Below are positions 11,330-21,871 of a DNA stretch of 64,000 bases, one piece after another; the stretch's first letter is position 1; each line of letters starts with the position of its first letter. The notes beneath the pieces were generated by a model. That model was not told the origin of the DNA, made no database searches, and saw nothing but the letters and a program-made list of their open reading frames with translations. A program made the position numbers and the translations under genes. Source of the DNA: Bretschneidera sinensis (lineage: Eukaryota > Streptophyta > Magnoliopsida > Brassicales > Akaniaceae); assembly GCA_023935145.1 (NCBI GenBank), contig CM043703.1, positions 26,187,727-26,251,726 of the forward strand, given 5' to 3'.

Positions 11330-12025
11330 TGTTAATGCCCGAAATGTGTATTGCGGAGTAAGCAGAGTGACCTTGGTTGTATCTGCACAGAGAAAGAACA
11401 ATGAACTATGGGGTCACTGGAGGGATACCTCCGAGGATGCTCCGATGCTTAAGTTAGAGCGTGATAAGCATGATAAAGTATAAGCAAGGGTTGAGTAGTC
11501 CTTGGTTCATTGTGGGTGTTTTCTTGGCCGTGTTAAGGGCGTACCTTATCCTTTTTATAGAGTGTTGGAGGCGGTCTTGGACTTGAGGCGGCAGTGATAT
11601 TATACTCCTAATGGGGCCAGGTAATGATGCCTAGGAAATCCAGCTAAGTGGATTTGAGCCGTCCGCTAGGGCTTTGTCTCATTGGTATAATCAGGAACCG
11701 TCCACGTGTAAGGGCGGTTGTTGGCCTGGCACCACAACTGGGATGGGCACTGGTGCCTAGGAGGCCCAGCTGGGTGGCTGGAGGCCGTCAGCTAGGGCTT
11801 TGTCTTGCTGGCTTGATCAGGAGCCATTTGTGTCTGGAGCCGTCTACCGACCCGGTATCCCAACTTGGGCTATGTAATGATGGCTTTGAAGGCGGTAGTG
11901 ACATGGAGGCCCAACTGGGGGCAACGGAGCCCTGAGAGGCGGTTATGACCTGGAGGCTTAGCTGTCCGGTCCCGAATCGTCCACATGTTGTCTGTTTACT
12001 GGAAGGGTAGTTTTTGGCAATATCA
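11330..12025 (-). repeat. LTR of element 1 (5' LTR in element orientation), 696 bp
   Basis: Partner of 1093-1821. It starts TGTTAATG and ends ATATCA, followed by the target duplication AGTCC. A minus-strand TATA box (TATAAAAAG) lies at 11559-11551 and is the likely promoter for gag-pol. Confidence 0.9.
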
Positions 12026-12030
12026 AGTCC

Positions 12031-12712
12031 CTAAATTGTTTTATTTTTATTTTACCTTAAATCTCTCCAATGTCCATTTTTCTAGTAAGTGTAAACTTTA
12101 TAATTATTTCTTTCATCGAAAGTCCATTAAATCTATAGACTAAAGAACGAGAGGTAGCACTCACTTTAAGAGCCCTTTTCTAACTTTCCATCTATTTTGT
12201 GTCCTTCTCTACGCTATTTTGCTTCAGTTGCAATAAGATTGGAGGACCTTCAAAATAGATTCTTTTAAGGAAAATGTGAGGGAGGAATACAAATTTCACT
12301 CGGTAAATTAGAAAGTGGTGAAGCAACCTATTAAAGATCTTTTTGTTACAGCTTTTTAATAGTTAAAAAGTATTTTTTTTAATTATCAAAAGTGTTTTAA
12401 TCTGTATTTGGTTAAAATTTAAAAGTTTCTGTTGTAAGAGGTTAAGAGCATAAAAACACTTTCAAGTGAAATAGTTTTGAAGTGCTTTCACGAAAAGATG
12501 ATAAAAATATTTTCACATAAAATTATAACAAACAGAACTTTAAATCTCTCTTTTTATTTTTTTAACAAAACACTTCTTAAAAAGTGGTTTTAAAGATCCA
12601 TAAAGTATTTTGTGTTGTTAGATAATTGAGATGTTAAAAAATTAAATTAAAAAAATTATATTCATATTTTTTTAACAACAAAAGGAATCTTTATTAATAA
12701 TAAAAAGCTAAA
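12031..12712. repeat. Segmental duplication, copy A, right part (no gene)
   Basis: AT-rich DNA matching 40455-41140 of copy C. Copy B keeps only the first part, to about 16985. Similarity ends in TTAATAATAAAA(A/G)GCTAAA. The next roughly 65 bp (CAACACTTCCTCTCAAGTTGGAGCATATA) resemble the polypurine-tract neighbourhood of copia elements read in reverse, but the piece is too short to classify. Confidence 0.75.
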
Positions 12713-12779
12713 AAATAAAATTAAGACTTTCAACACTTCCTCTCAAGTTGGAGCATATATATATGCACAAATCGAGGGG

Positions 12780-13528
12780 GACATTGAAGCTTTCAGCACT
12801 CCTGATGAAGAAAAATGATCTTTTTCACTTCTTTATGGATGACGGTTTCTTCTTTAACACGCTCTTCCTAGCCCTTGAGCTCACTATCACCCACCCGGTG
12901 TGCCCAAGCTTGGCTATCTGGAAATGGGCTTTAAACACACTGAGGTTATGACCTCGCCCACTTCCTGACACATGACTATGAAAGCCATGATCAGCCGCAC
13001 CGAATTGGGCACCAGCTGGCTCAGTACAATACCGAAATATCTGAGCACCGAGCAAAAGAACAAGTGGAGAGGGAACCTAAGCTCGGCCTTCATGTGCTGT
13101 TCGTAAATACACAGCTCATAAGGTGTGCGGCTCGGGAAGGCATCATAAGCCCTTTCTCCACCTTCTGGTGCCCGTAGGGCATACTCCATGGGAATCTTAT
13201 ACGCCATCCTAATCCCCGGAAGCTCTACCTTCTCCAATACACTCGAAATGGAATTAGCCTCATACATCCATTCCTTCATCTCCGCCGTCGAGGTATCTTA
13301 CCTGATATGGACCAGCACACGGTCAACTTCATCCTCCTCCACAAAAGTTTCCCCTCCCTCCTCACCTTCTACATCTTCTCCCTCGGGGATGAAGGGTACC
13401 AGAGCAAGGGCACCCTCCCGAGGAACAATCTCCAAGGAGGAGACGTCCTCGCTGGAGGAAGCACCCATGGCCTCCTCCAGCTCCCGCGATAAATGTTTAC
13501 TAATCTCACTATCACTTTACTCAGACAT
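12780..13528 (-). pseudogene. Fragment of a second Tat-element antisense gene (Transposase_28-type domain)
   Basis: Exon 1 equivalent of the gene at 3611-5725. The ATG at 13528 gives MSE followed at once by TAA, then an acidic leader and the conserved domain with YELCIYEQHM, FFCSVLRYF, PNSVRLIM and PSSIKK. The frame shifts once near 13000 and again has a stop exactly at the conserved Trp after PSSIKK, here TGA rather than TAG. No LTR or pol lies with it. It may be the missing 5' part of the antisense gene at 29380-30272, which lacks exon 1, but that is inference. Confidence 0.75.
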
Positions 13529-13929
13529 TGTATGAAAAGGTAAAAGGACTCACCAAAAAAATTGCACAAGGGTTGTGAATAGCTTTGGTCCCTCACGGTC
13601 ACTACTCTGAGTGCTCTCAAGATTCCTTTCTCTCTAAAAATGCAAGTGAAGAGAAGAGAGAAAGAAACTATCCTTATGTAAGGATCGCAGCAGCAAAGAC
13701 AAGGGACATTAATTTCCCCCAGCTGTAAAGACATGACCCTTGAATAATAAAATCAGTTTCGTTTTCTTTTTCTCCTCTCAATTTCTTCATCTCTCTCAGT
13801 GTTTTCTTCAAGAGTTTGTCTTGAACTCATCAAGACCTAATATTTCTATCATAGATCCACATCACGATCCACATTAATTAAAACTACGAAAGCTTTCCTT
13901 TCCTTAAACCTGGGTAGGATGAGTGTCAA
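13529..13929. other. Intergenic stretch, no gene seen
   Basis: About 400 bp with C/T-rich patches and no coding signal. It would be the upstream region of the antisense-gene fragment at 12780-13528 and may include its promoter, but no clear TATA box stands out. Confidence 0.5.
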
Positions 13930-14822
13930 ATCTATCTTATCTCAACTCTGTTAGATGTTCCACGCCATGACGTCGATTTCTGATAATAACAAGCAATCTA
14001 TTGTTACCATCATCGGGAATCCCTCCCTTAGTTGCATCCATGTCAGTAGCTTCCTCATCTGCCTTTTGCATCTGTGATTCGTCATGCCTATGAACTATCT
14101 CCGCAAGACCAGGCCTACTAGTTGAGGCCATATGCATATAGTTTGGGGGCCAGAATTTTTGTATTATGGGCCCTAGAAAAACTCGCCACTACTATTAACA
14201 AAACTATTGACCCTCTTTTTTGGGCTTGCCATACCAACTTGGGTCATACTTTTTCTATCTCGGTACTGCTTTTGTGTTTGGTCCACCTTATTGCTATCTC
14301 TCCTCCCACGTTGGTTGCTATACTTCACCATTCACATTTTGCGCAAGAACAGTGTTTTTCATTTGATAAGTATCCATCCGTATTTTCACCACTTAATACC
14401 TCAAATCGCGACCCCTTATTTTCCTCTGCCTCTTTCTGATTTTGATTCCCTTCCTCTTTTGTCTTCTTTGTATTACGGCTAAAAGTTCTCTTTGGAACCA
14501 TCATCCAGAGTCCAAAATCTTCACTTTCCTTTTCTAGCTGCTCATCCTTGACCACCATGGTCGTTTCTGAGTTGTCCCCAGCTTCCTAAGCTTTCACTTG
14601 CTCTGCCTTTTTTTCTGGCTCTGAAATATAGGGAAATCAGTAATATTATGTCCTGATCGCCAATAGTGGGAGCATATGAGTTTTAATCCCTCATAGTCAA
14701 CGCGCTGCCACACCCCATCAACATAGATTTTGGGTACCAGAGGTTTGTTGAGGTCCATCTCAACACAAGCCTTTGCAAGCCTACTCCTTGTCGCATATCA
14801 TGTATTTAGATTAACTTTGTAC
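13930..14822 (-). pseudogene. L1 LINE ORF1 remnant, left of unit B
   Basis: On the minus strand 14760-14570 encodes MDLNKPLVPKIYVDG and WQRVEYEGLKLIC followed by a degenerate zinc knuckle, the ORF1 (DUF4283/zf-CCHC) pattern of plant L1 elements. Downstream the frame is broken many times but the ORF1-like low-complexity tail can be followed to about 13930. The segment 14330-14810 is nearly identical to 30273-30755. The left flanks of the two differ exactly at ATTTTGCGCAAG. Confidence 0.75.
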
Positions 14823-15624
14823 CATAAATATAAATAATATATATTTTATTTTCATTCAAGTATAAAATAAATCTTTGTACCATAAATCTTTCATGGACCT
14901 AAACTAAACAAAAAAATTTCGAATTTAACATCACTTGAAATCCTTTTAAATGTCACTGTCGTTAACAGAACAGAAAGCTATGATAATTATTGGCCTTGTT
15001 TGGAAAAATATCCGAATATTTTTTTTTTGATAGATAGGAGCACGGATAACTATTAAAAAATTATTGATATCTTTCATTTATTTTATATTTAATTTTGAAT
15101 TATCATCATCAATCACTTTTATATTTTATTATGTGTTTCAATGTTTTTCTTACATTGTAAAAACGATCAATTTATATCTTGTAATTTTGGCGTGTATCTA
15201 ATAAATGATTTTGTTGATAATTCTAATAAAATTGATATCGACACACACAAAAATCTTGACTATTAAACATGATAAAAAAAATTGTACACGGATATAAACT
15301 TTAGTTAAAATTTTTGTGTGCAGTGATATTAATTTCGTCGGAATTATTATAAAAAAAGTTTATTAGATACATGCTTAAAATATAATAAATAAATTGATCA
15401 TTTTTAAAATATAAATAAGACATCTAAACACAAAAAAAAAAAATTATAAAATTTTTTAATAATAATAATCTTTTGATTTTAATCATTTTAAGCTATATAT
15501 CCTCTCTTTGACTTTTCTTACGTCCAACCTGAAAAAATTCCCACTTATAAAGCGATAAGAGGATAAAGCAAAAATTTGATTATAAAAATCTCAACACAAT
15601 AATTTTAAATTCTAGAACAGTGAT

Positions 15625-15802
15625 GGTGATGTTTGGTCATAATTTAAAATTGATTTTAAATTAAAACATATTTTTATAATTTATCAAAATTTCATTTTAT
15701 TTCATTAAATAAAAATTAAATATTAATATATGATTTAATTTTTAATAAATTTAAAATAAAAAATTATTTAAAATTAATTTTAAGTTATAACCAAACATCA
15801 CC
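15625..15802. mobile_element. MITE M3, copy B, 178 bp
   Basis: Terminal inverted repeats of about 40 bp: the left end GGTGATGTTTGGTCATAA matches the reverse complement of the right end GGTGATGTTTGGTTATAA, with continuing TTAAAATTRATTTTAAAT homology. AT-rich and non-coding. The same element is present in copy C and its end in copy A (1-68), so it predates the duplications. Confidence 0.75.
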
Positions 15803-16552
15803 GAGATACAGCTTGTAAATTAACAGTATCGAAATTAATTTTTCAAAATGTTTAGTCAATTCAAGGAGCCGAAATAATTGTTGTGTGACCCAAATTGGTA
15901 GGAATCAAGTCTCTTTCTTCCGTTGCATAGTTGACAAGTAAAATGTGGGTTGCATGTCTGATTAAAGCAATAATAGACACACATTTATTGGGACGACAAA
16001 ACATTTATTGGTTACATTAAGGGCCCAATTTGTCTGTGAAATTAAAGAGAGATTGAATTATTTTAATTCAATGTGAATGGTTATATCTCATTTAATTAGA
16101 AAGATTTATTATTATTATTATAAAAATAATAATTATTTATAATAATGATAATAATAATTAAATTTTACGTTTTGTGAAGAAATTAGAGATTGTTAAGGAA
16201 AATGAATATTGCTATAGTATTTTGATACTTAGACTTTTTATCCTATTTTAGTCTCAATCCAATAATCTCATGAACCAAACATAATATTAAGGTATTATCT
16301 CTTTAATCCCCTCTTTATCATAACTTATGTTAATCCTAATCTTATCTCATTATAATTCTATCCGTACAAGCCCTAAAGAACTGCAAGTTGGATTTTTAAT
16401 TGAACAGTCAATTGTAATAACCCAATTCCAATTAAAACAAATTTGATTTGGTGTGATCTAATAATAACACATGGGATTTTACTTTTTATTGACAAGTAAA
16501 ATTGTTAATCCTCTTAATTTTTTTTTAATGCTCTCAACGAAAAGAGGTTATT

Positions 16553-16704
16553 GGTTAGCATGAGTCTTTAAAAAAATACATAACATAAAAATATTTTTCA
16601 CTGTTGAACGATATGAGAAAAGAGTAAAAGAGGGATTTTCTTTTCGCCCCAAAATAAAAAATGTTACGTATCATTATCTTTCGTAGATCAGTGTTAAGCA
16701 AAAC
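16553..16704. mobile_element. MITE-like element M2, copy B
   Basis: Intact counterpart of the element that the LINE interrupts in copy C, with imperfect terminal inverted repeats and no coding capacity. It includes about 22 bp (ACTGTTGAACGATATGAG region) also present in C but lacking in A. Confidence 0.5.
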
Positions 16705-17611
16705 ATTTTTTTAATGAGAGCTTTTTTTCTTTTGAAGTTTTTTTTTGTCTTTTGACAAAAACAATTCAAGAAACCTAAAAAATAATAGAGAAAGAATTTA
16801 ATACTAATCTATAAGTCCCTAAATTGTTTTATTTTTATTTTACCTTAAATCTCTCCGATGTCCATTTTTCTAGTAATTGTAAACTTTATAATTATTTCTT
16901 TCATCGAAAGTCCATTAAATCTATAGACTAAAGAACGAGAGGTAGCACTCACTTTAAGAGCCCTTTTCTAACTTTCCATCAATTTTGTGTCTTTCTCAAA
17001 TATTCCATCTAAAAATGAAAATGAGGCAACTCCGTGTGTTGTATGTTGCATCGCAAAGATTGAATTAGATTAATGAGGCACACATTTGCGGACATGTTGC
17101 ATCACAAATATTTTCACCACTCAATTCCCACCTTTGGCCTGCATGCAAATATCTCTTGCCACGCGTGCTGCAATCTTGGGTTCAGATTCAAAATTGTCAT
17201 GGTTGCCACAAATTTTCTTTTTTTTTTTTATAAAAAAAATTTTGCTATGCAAAAAAGAAAGAAAAGCACTTGCTGGGTTGTGATATTCTTATTCTTATCC
17301 GTTCTTTAATTATATTCTTTAATTTAATTTTTTAATACTATTAATATAATAGGTATTTACTGATACATTATAGTGGAAAATGAATTTTTTTAGAGTTTTT
17401 TTGGATAAGTTATTGAGCTCTGATTATATATCCAATCTCGATGATTGTATGATTATTATTAAAAAAAATTAAATAGTTTTGTTAGTTCAAGATAAATATG
17501 TAAATATTTTAAATTTGAATGTAATTTTTTTTATAAAAAATTGATATGTAAATAATGTGTCCAAATCAACGTTCACATAATTGCTTATGTGGTACATTGG
17601 AACTATTATAC

Positions 17612-17615
<4 letters not shown>

Positions 17616-17671
<56 letters not shown>
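17616..17671. repeat. (TA)n microsatellite, about 28 repeats
   Basis: Perfect TA tract about 490 bp upstream of the sulfotransferase ATG. The copy C counterpart at 42351-42388 has about 19 repeats. The spurious Ile/Tyr-rich ORFs here are not genes. Confidence 0.95.
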
Positions 17672-17675
<4 letters not shown>

Positions 17676-17874
17676 AGACAAACATATTGGGACATTTATC
17701 TATAAAGAAAAAAGTAACAAACAACACCAAATGAAAATCATCATTTCCTCTCGCTACAATATCAAATAGTGATTTTTTAAAGTTAAAACGGTAATTTATT
17801 AGTTTAGCTTTTACAAGTGTTCTTCAATTACTAATCGATTGGTCGGATGATAACAAATGATGGAAAAATTATTG

Positions 17875-18037
17875 CTTAGCACAATGTCATGAGAGATACA
17901 TAACACAAGGGTTCATCTCATCTTTGAATAAAAATAAAATATCTTTTTTTTTCTCTCTTCTCGTATCATTTAATGGTGAGATGGACGATGGACCCTTGTG
18001 CCATGCATCTCTTATCACACTGTGTTCAAGAATAAAC
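17875..18037. mobile_element. MITE M1 in the upstream region of sulfotransferase 1 (Mutator-like by target duplication)
   Basis: 163-bp element flanked by a perfect 9-bp direct repeat AAATTATTG (17866-17874 and 18038-18046). Inner arms form an inverted repeat (CACAATGTCATGAGAGATAC against CACAGTGTGATAAGAGATGC). A 9-bp target duplication is typical of Mutator-like elements. It ends about 36 bp before the probable TATA box of the gene. Copy C has the same insertion at 42584-42747. Confidence 0.7.
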
Positions 18038-18073
18038 AAATTATTGTAACCGAAAGTATTAGAATGATACAAC

Positions 18074-18081
18074 TATATATA
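18074..18081 (+). promoter_or_regulatory. Probable TATA box of sulfotransferase 1
   Basis: TATATATA about 80 bp before the chosen start codon, conserved in copy C at 42784-42791. An ATG overlapping its end (18081) opens an 8-codon frame ending at 18107, but it lies at or before the expected transcription start and so is probably not translated. Confidence 0.5.
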
Positions 18082-18160
18082 TGGCTAATTTACATGCCAA
18101 TCCTTAGTACCCCTCCTCCCAAGTGAAAGAAGAAAGAAGAAAGAAGAGAGAAAAAAGAAA

Positions 18161-19201
18161 ATGCAAACCTCCACAATTATAAGGAGAGAAGAGGAAGAAG
18201 AAGTAGGAGAAAAGCTGGAAAATTTAAGCAATGAGTGTAAGGAATCATTACTTTCTCTCCCAAAAGAGAAAGGATGGAGAACTCCTCATCTTTATCTATT
18301 TCAAGGTTTCTGGTGCCAACCAAAGGAGATTCAATCTATTATGTGTTTTCAGAAGCACTTCGAATCAAAGGGTAATGATATAGTTATAGCCACCATACCA
18401 AAATCAGGAACCACATGGTTGAAAGCTTTGGTTTTCGCCATCCTGCATCGTGAAAATTACTCAATTCATTCAAACAATCATCCTTTGCTCACTTTCAATC
18501 CTCATGACCTCGTACCTTTCTTCGAATACAAGCTTTATGCTAATATTAACAACAACGGCCAATTACTTCCTCATGATCATCTTTCCAACCTTCCTCATGG
18601 CACAAGAGTCTTCGCGACTCACATTCCCTTTGCTTCGTTGAAAGAATCCATCAATCATAATAATACTCGAGTTGTTTATCTATGCAGAAACCCTTTGGAC
18701 ACATTCATCTCCTCATGGCATTACATTAAGAAACTAAGGTCTGAATCTCAAGGCCCGTTTTTGCTAGAGGAATGCTTTGAGATGTATTGCAAAGGAGTTA
18801 TTCCGTTTGGTCCTTTTTGGGATCATATGTTGGGGTATTGGAGAGAAAGCTTGGAGCGACCAGACAAGGTGTTGTTCTTCAAGTATGAAGATATGAAAGC
18901 AGATATTATCTCTCACTTGAAGAGGTTGACAATTTTCTTGGGATTTCCTTTTTCGATGAAAGAGGAACAACAAGGTGTTATCGAAGAGATTGCAAAGCTT
19001 TGTAGCTTTGAGAATTTGAAGAAGTTAGAGGTGAATAAATATGGCAAATCAATTAAGCACTTTGAAAATAAGTACTTGTTCAGGAAAGCAGAGGTGGGTG
19101 ACTGGGCGAATTATTTTTCTCCTTCCATGTTGGAGAAATTATCCCAAGTCATGGAGGAGAAGCTTGGTGGTTCCGGTCTAACATTCAAGTTGTTTTTATA
19201 G
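18161..19201 (+). CDS. Cytosolic sulfotransferase (SOT family), paralogue 1
   Basis: Single-exon gene of 346 aa, normal length for plant cytosolic sulfotransferases, which move a sulfonate group from PAPS to hydroxyl groups of small molecules such as flavonoids, steroids or jasmonate derivatives. Visible motifs: PKSGTTW at residues 80-86 (5'-phosphosulfate loop, Lys81), the catalytic-His motif ATHIPF (His154), YLCRNPLDTFISSW (3'-phosphate site, Arg176 and Ser184) and FRKAEVGDWANYF (307-319), the C-terminal RKGxxGDWK motif with Gly310 and the Lys both replaced by Ala. No signal peptide or membrane segment. The N-terminus is Glu-rich. The start is chosen because the same ATG is conserved in the paralogue and an upstream frame ends at a stop. 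Substrate cannot be read from sequence. The paralogue is at 42854-43900. Confidence 0.93.
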   Translation: MQTSTIIRREEEEEVGEKLENLSNECKESLLSLPKEKGWRTPHLYLFQGFWCQPKEIQSIMCFQKHFESKGNDIVIATIPKSGTTWLKALVFAILHRENYSIHSNNHPLLTFNPHDLVPFFEYKLYANINNNGQLLPHDHLSNLPHGTRVFATHIPFASLKESINHNNTRVVYLCRNPLDTFISSWHYIKKLRSESQGPFLLEECFEMYCKGVIPFGPFWDHMLGYWRESLERPDKVLFFKYEDMKADIISHLKRLTIFLGFPFSMKEEQQGVIEEIAKLCSFENLKKLEVNKYGKSIKHFENKYLFRKAEVGDWANYFSPSMLEKLSQVMEEKLGGSGLTFKLFL

Positions 19202-20390
19202 CAAGGTTAATTGCAAAACTTGTTAGTTGGGCATACTTTCTATGTGTTCGATATTGATTATTGTATTACTTCCTCTAATTATGCGTATGAGATTGTGAAA
19301 TTGTAGTAGGGTGAAGCATAAATTGTGTGTACATTTGATTTTCACTTTTCCATCCCGTATGAAAAAAAAACGTACATCTCACCTAATTAGTTAATGAACA
19401 TATGTAATGTCGATGTGAAATAAAAAATTTCTTTCTCAATCCTTGTGTTCTCTTTCGATTATTTTATGAAATTAACATTCTACTTTCGAAAATATCAATA
19501 AAGTTTCAAATTAAAAAAAAAATTGTATGATTTGCTGTTTAAAGTAAATGTATCAACTCTCTTCCATCATTTGAGACCTAAGAATAATACCTCAATTGAG
19601 ACCTAAGATCTTTATAAAAAAAAAGTCTCTTAGTACCTATCAACTCAAGTGACACATCCAACCCAACCATAACACCTTTCTCTCTCTCTCTGTCTCCCAT
19701 ATTTTCATTTTTCTCTCTCACCTCTAGTACAAGACCATCTCGAATAGGAATAAAAATAACATGCACCACCAAACAACACAACTCGACTTGAAATCACATT
19801 AGTCTACATAATAACATCTCATTTGGGTTTTGATTTAACTCCTCTTAAACCAATAACTTTCATACAAAATAGTACTTAAATTGCTTTCACTGTGCACTAT
19901 ACTCCTATGTAGTTATGCTTTATCTGCTAATCATCCGTACAAAACACGCATACAACAAACCCTAAAGAGCATCCTAGCCTAGAGATTTAGTGAGAACTAT
20001 GGTTTTTCTCTACTTCACAAATAAAATCATGGAGAACATAGAGAATGGCATCATTTGGTTGGGATTTAAGCAAATTTAAATTAATTTGTTTAAATTTTCT
20101 CAAGGTCGCATAGAAATACGACAGAAATGAGAAGAAGAGAAAAAGTTAAAGAAGAAAGATGATGTTGTTATCAAATGAGAGAAGAAACAAAATAAAGCAA
20201 AGATGAAAAAAAACATTGGCTAAACTGTGTGCAAATCTTATGAAAATTTGATTGGTAAATTTTTGAGATTTCATTAATAATAATAATTATATATATAGAC
20301 GTTATTAATAAAGATTTTTAAAAGTATATCAATTAAATTTTTACTCGATGCAGCTAAAAATTCCCCCCTAAGATTTTTACTCACACTTGC
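19202..20390. other. Sulfotransferase 1 3' flank and intergenic DNA
   Basis: Contains a consensus polyadenylation signal AATAAA at 19419-19424, conserved in copy C (44123-44128). The rest is AT-rich, with purine-rich patches near 20110-20200, and has no gene that I can support. Confidence 0.6.
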
Positions 20391-20642
20391 ATGAAAAAAA
20401 TCACTTCTTTTGCTATTAGAATTTCTTTTCACATTCTTATACTAATTCTCCTACTGTTCCATACTAGCATGAAATTTCACCCAATACCAAATGTCAAAGA
20501 CTTCTATGAAGATTCATTGCATCAATGTTTACCTACTTCCTTGACGATTTTGATCATTAACAATTTGGATCCTTACCCAAGTAAACTGGGTCAAAAAGTC
20601 AACATAACAGATGGCTGGAAACATTCTGATAGGGTACTATAA
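20391..20642 (+). CDS. Small ORF of unknown function, 83 aa (doubtful)
   Basis: Begins with a hydrophobic stretch (residues 6-25) that could be a signal peptide, followed by a polar part ending GWKHSDRVL. No family recognised. In copy C the first ATG is ATA and a 2-bp deletion shifts the N-terminal frame. The part from the internal ATG (20470 here) stays open in both copies but with mostly amino-acid-changing differences, which argues against constraint. It may be a remnant of a secreted-protein gene or a chance ORF. Confidence 0.25.
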   Translation: MKKITSFAIRISFHILILILLLFHTSMKFHPIPNVKDFYEDSLHQCLPTSLTILIINNLDPYPSKLGQKVNITDGWKHSDRVL

Positions 20643-21871
20643 TTTAAAGAAGAAGCACGAGCGTAAAATATTCAGTAAAAGAAAAATAAAGAAAAAAACT
20701 ATTATAATTCAGAGCATTTTGGTTAAGCAAACTTCAAAAATTAATTATAAAAAATACTTCAAAAATTAGATTCAATTGCAAACTCAACGATTTGGATAAT
20801 GAAAACTTTCTCCCTAAAATAAAAGATTTTTTTCTCCGTTGCGTCAACGGCTCAATAAATAAAATAAGTTAATGCCCAACTTGCATAAGTAAATAATTTG
20901 ATACAAAGGTAATGGCTAAAATGATCTGTGATTGGTTGGGAGAAAAAATCAGAGAAAAAAAAATAAAAAAACAATTTTTCATCGTTTGATAAAAAAAAAA
21001 TTGGTATTTTCTTTCTTGAATCTTCCTAAAATGAAAAAATTGGAAAGTTAAAGCAACATTAAACTAATTTGATTGTGTTTTTTTTCTTTATTTTTTCATC
21101 ATGTCTACCAAATATATACATGCTGAAAAGATCAATAATTTTCTTTTTTTTTTCTTTCTCTTCTTTCTTCTTTGGTTTGGAGTATTGATATATCAACACT
21201 CATTTTTTATACCAAGACACTGCACTAGAAATGTTGCTACACATGTAAAAGTTTTATTAGTAATTAATCATTTTAATTATTACCTTTTAAAATTCATTGT
21301 AAAGAGTCAAAAAAATCACAGTAATGTGATGTTTCTTGCATTTTGATTAGTCCATCTTAGAGTGTCAAAAACTGATATTAAAAAATCATTGTCATTTACT
21401 TTCACGTTTCTTTCCTCTGCCTCGTCCTTCTTCGTACTTGTTTTTCCAATAGATCATAGCCATGCTAGTTCTTTATTGATCAACTGAATAGGAAAAGAAT
21501 AAAGCCTCAAACTAAGAAGTAGCTATAAGCCAGCAACTAAGATAAGCTAAACACTCAATACTTTACTATCTTTAGCTTACTACAATAAAGCCTAACCATA
21601 AAGTCAGTACTGAAAAACGATCAAAAGATTGAGAGAACAGTCACATTTCCTCATTACAATAACATATGCCCCCAACGAACAACCCAAATATATATAACGT
21701 GCGTCCAACAACTGATTCCCCCTTTATGTATATTTATATGCATGATCGAATTAATACACATCTCAAATTAACAACAAAAAAAGGAAAAGAATACGTTTTG
21801 CACAAATATCATTATATTCTTGGTGAAAGACAAAGAGATTGTGCTTGAATTTTGTTCGTCTGACTCTGGCC
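20643..21871. other. Intergenic region upstream of the MIZ1-like gene
   Basis: AT-rich, no coding signal, closely matched in copy C at 46050-46420 and 49530-50479. Copy C carries about 180 extra bp (49925-50108) and the copia insertion in this interval. Confidence 0.6.

Larger units (their letters stand above)
1093..12025 (-). mobile_element. Ty3/gypsy LTR retrotransposon, Tat lineage (element 1)
   Basis: Complete element about 10.9 kb long, with LTRs starting TG and ending CA, flanked by the 5-bp target duplication AGTCC (1088-1092 and 12026-12030). Copy B (around 16815) has the uninterrupted site with a single AGTCC, which fixes the borders. Read on the minus strand the order is LTR, primer binding site, gag, protease, RT, RNase H, a second archaeal-type RNase H, integrase, an oppositely oriented extra gene, a tandem repeat array, polypurine tract and LTR. 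The additional RNase H and the extra ORF after integrase are known hallmarks of Tat-lineage elements. It cannot be autonomous now: there are frameshifts, several in-frame stops and a mutated RT active site. Confidence 0.92.

Noticed and set aside
17487..17769. Ile/Tyr-rich ORFs around 17.5-17.8 kb and 42.2-42.4 kb
   Set aside because: Translations of (TA)n microsatellites.
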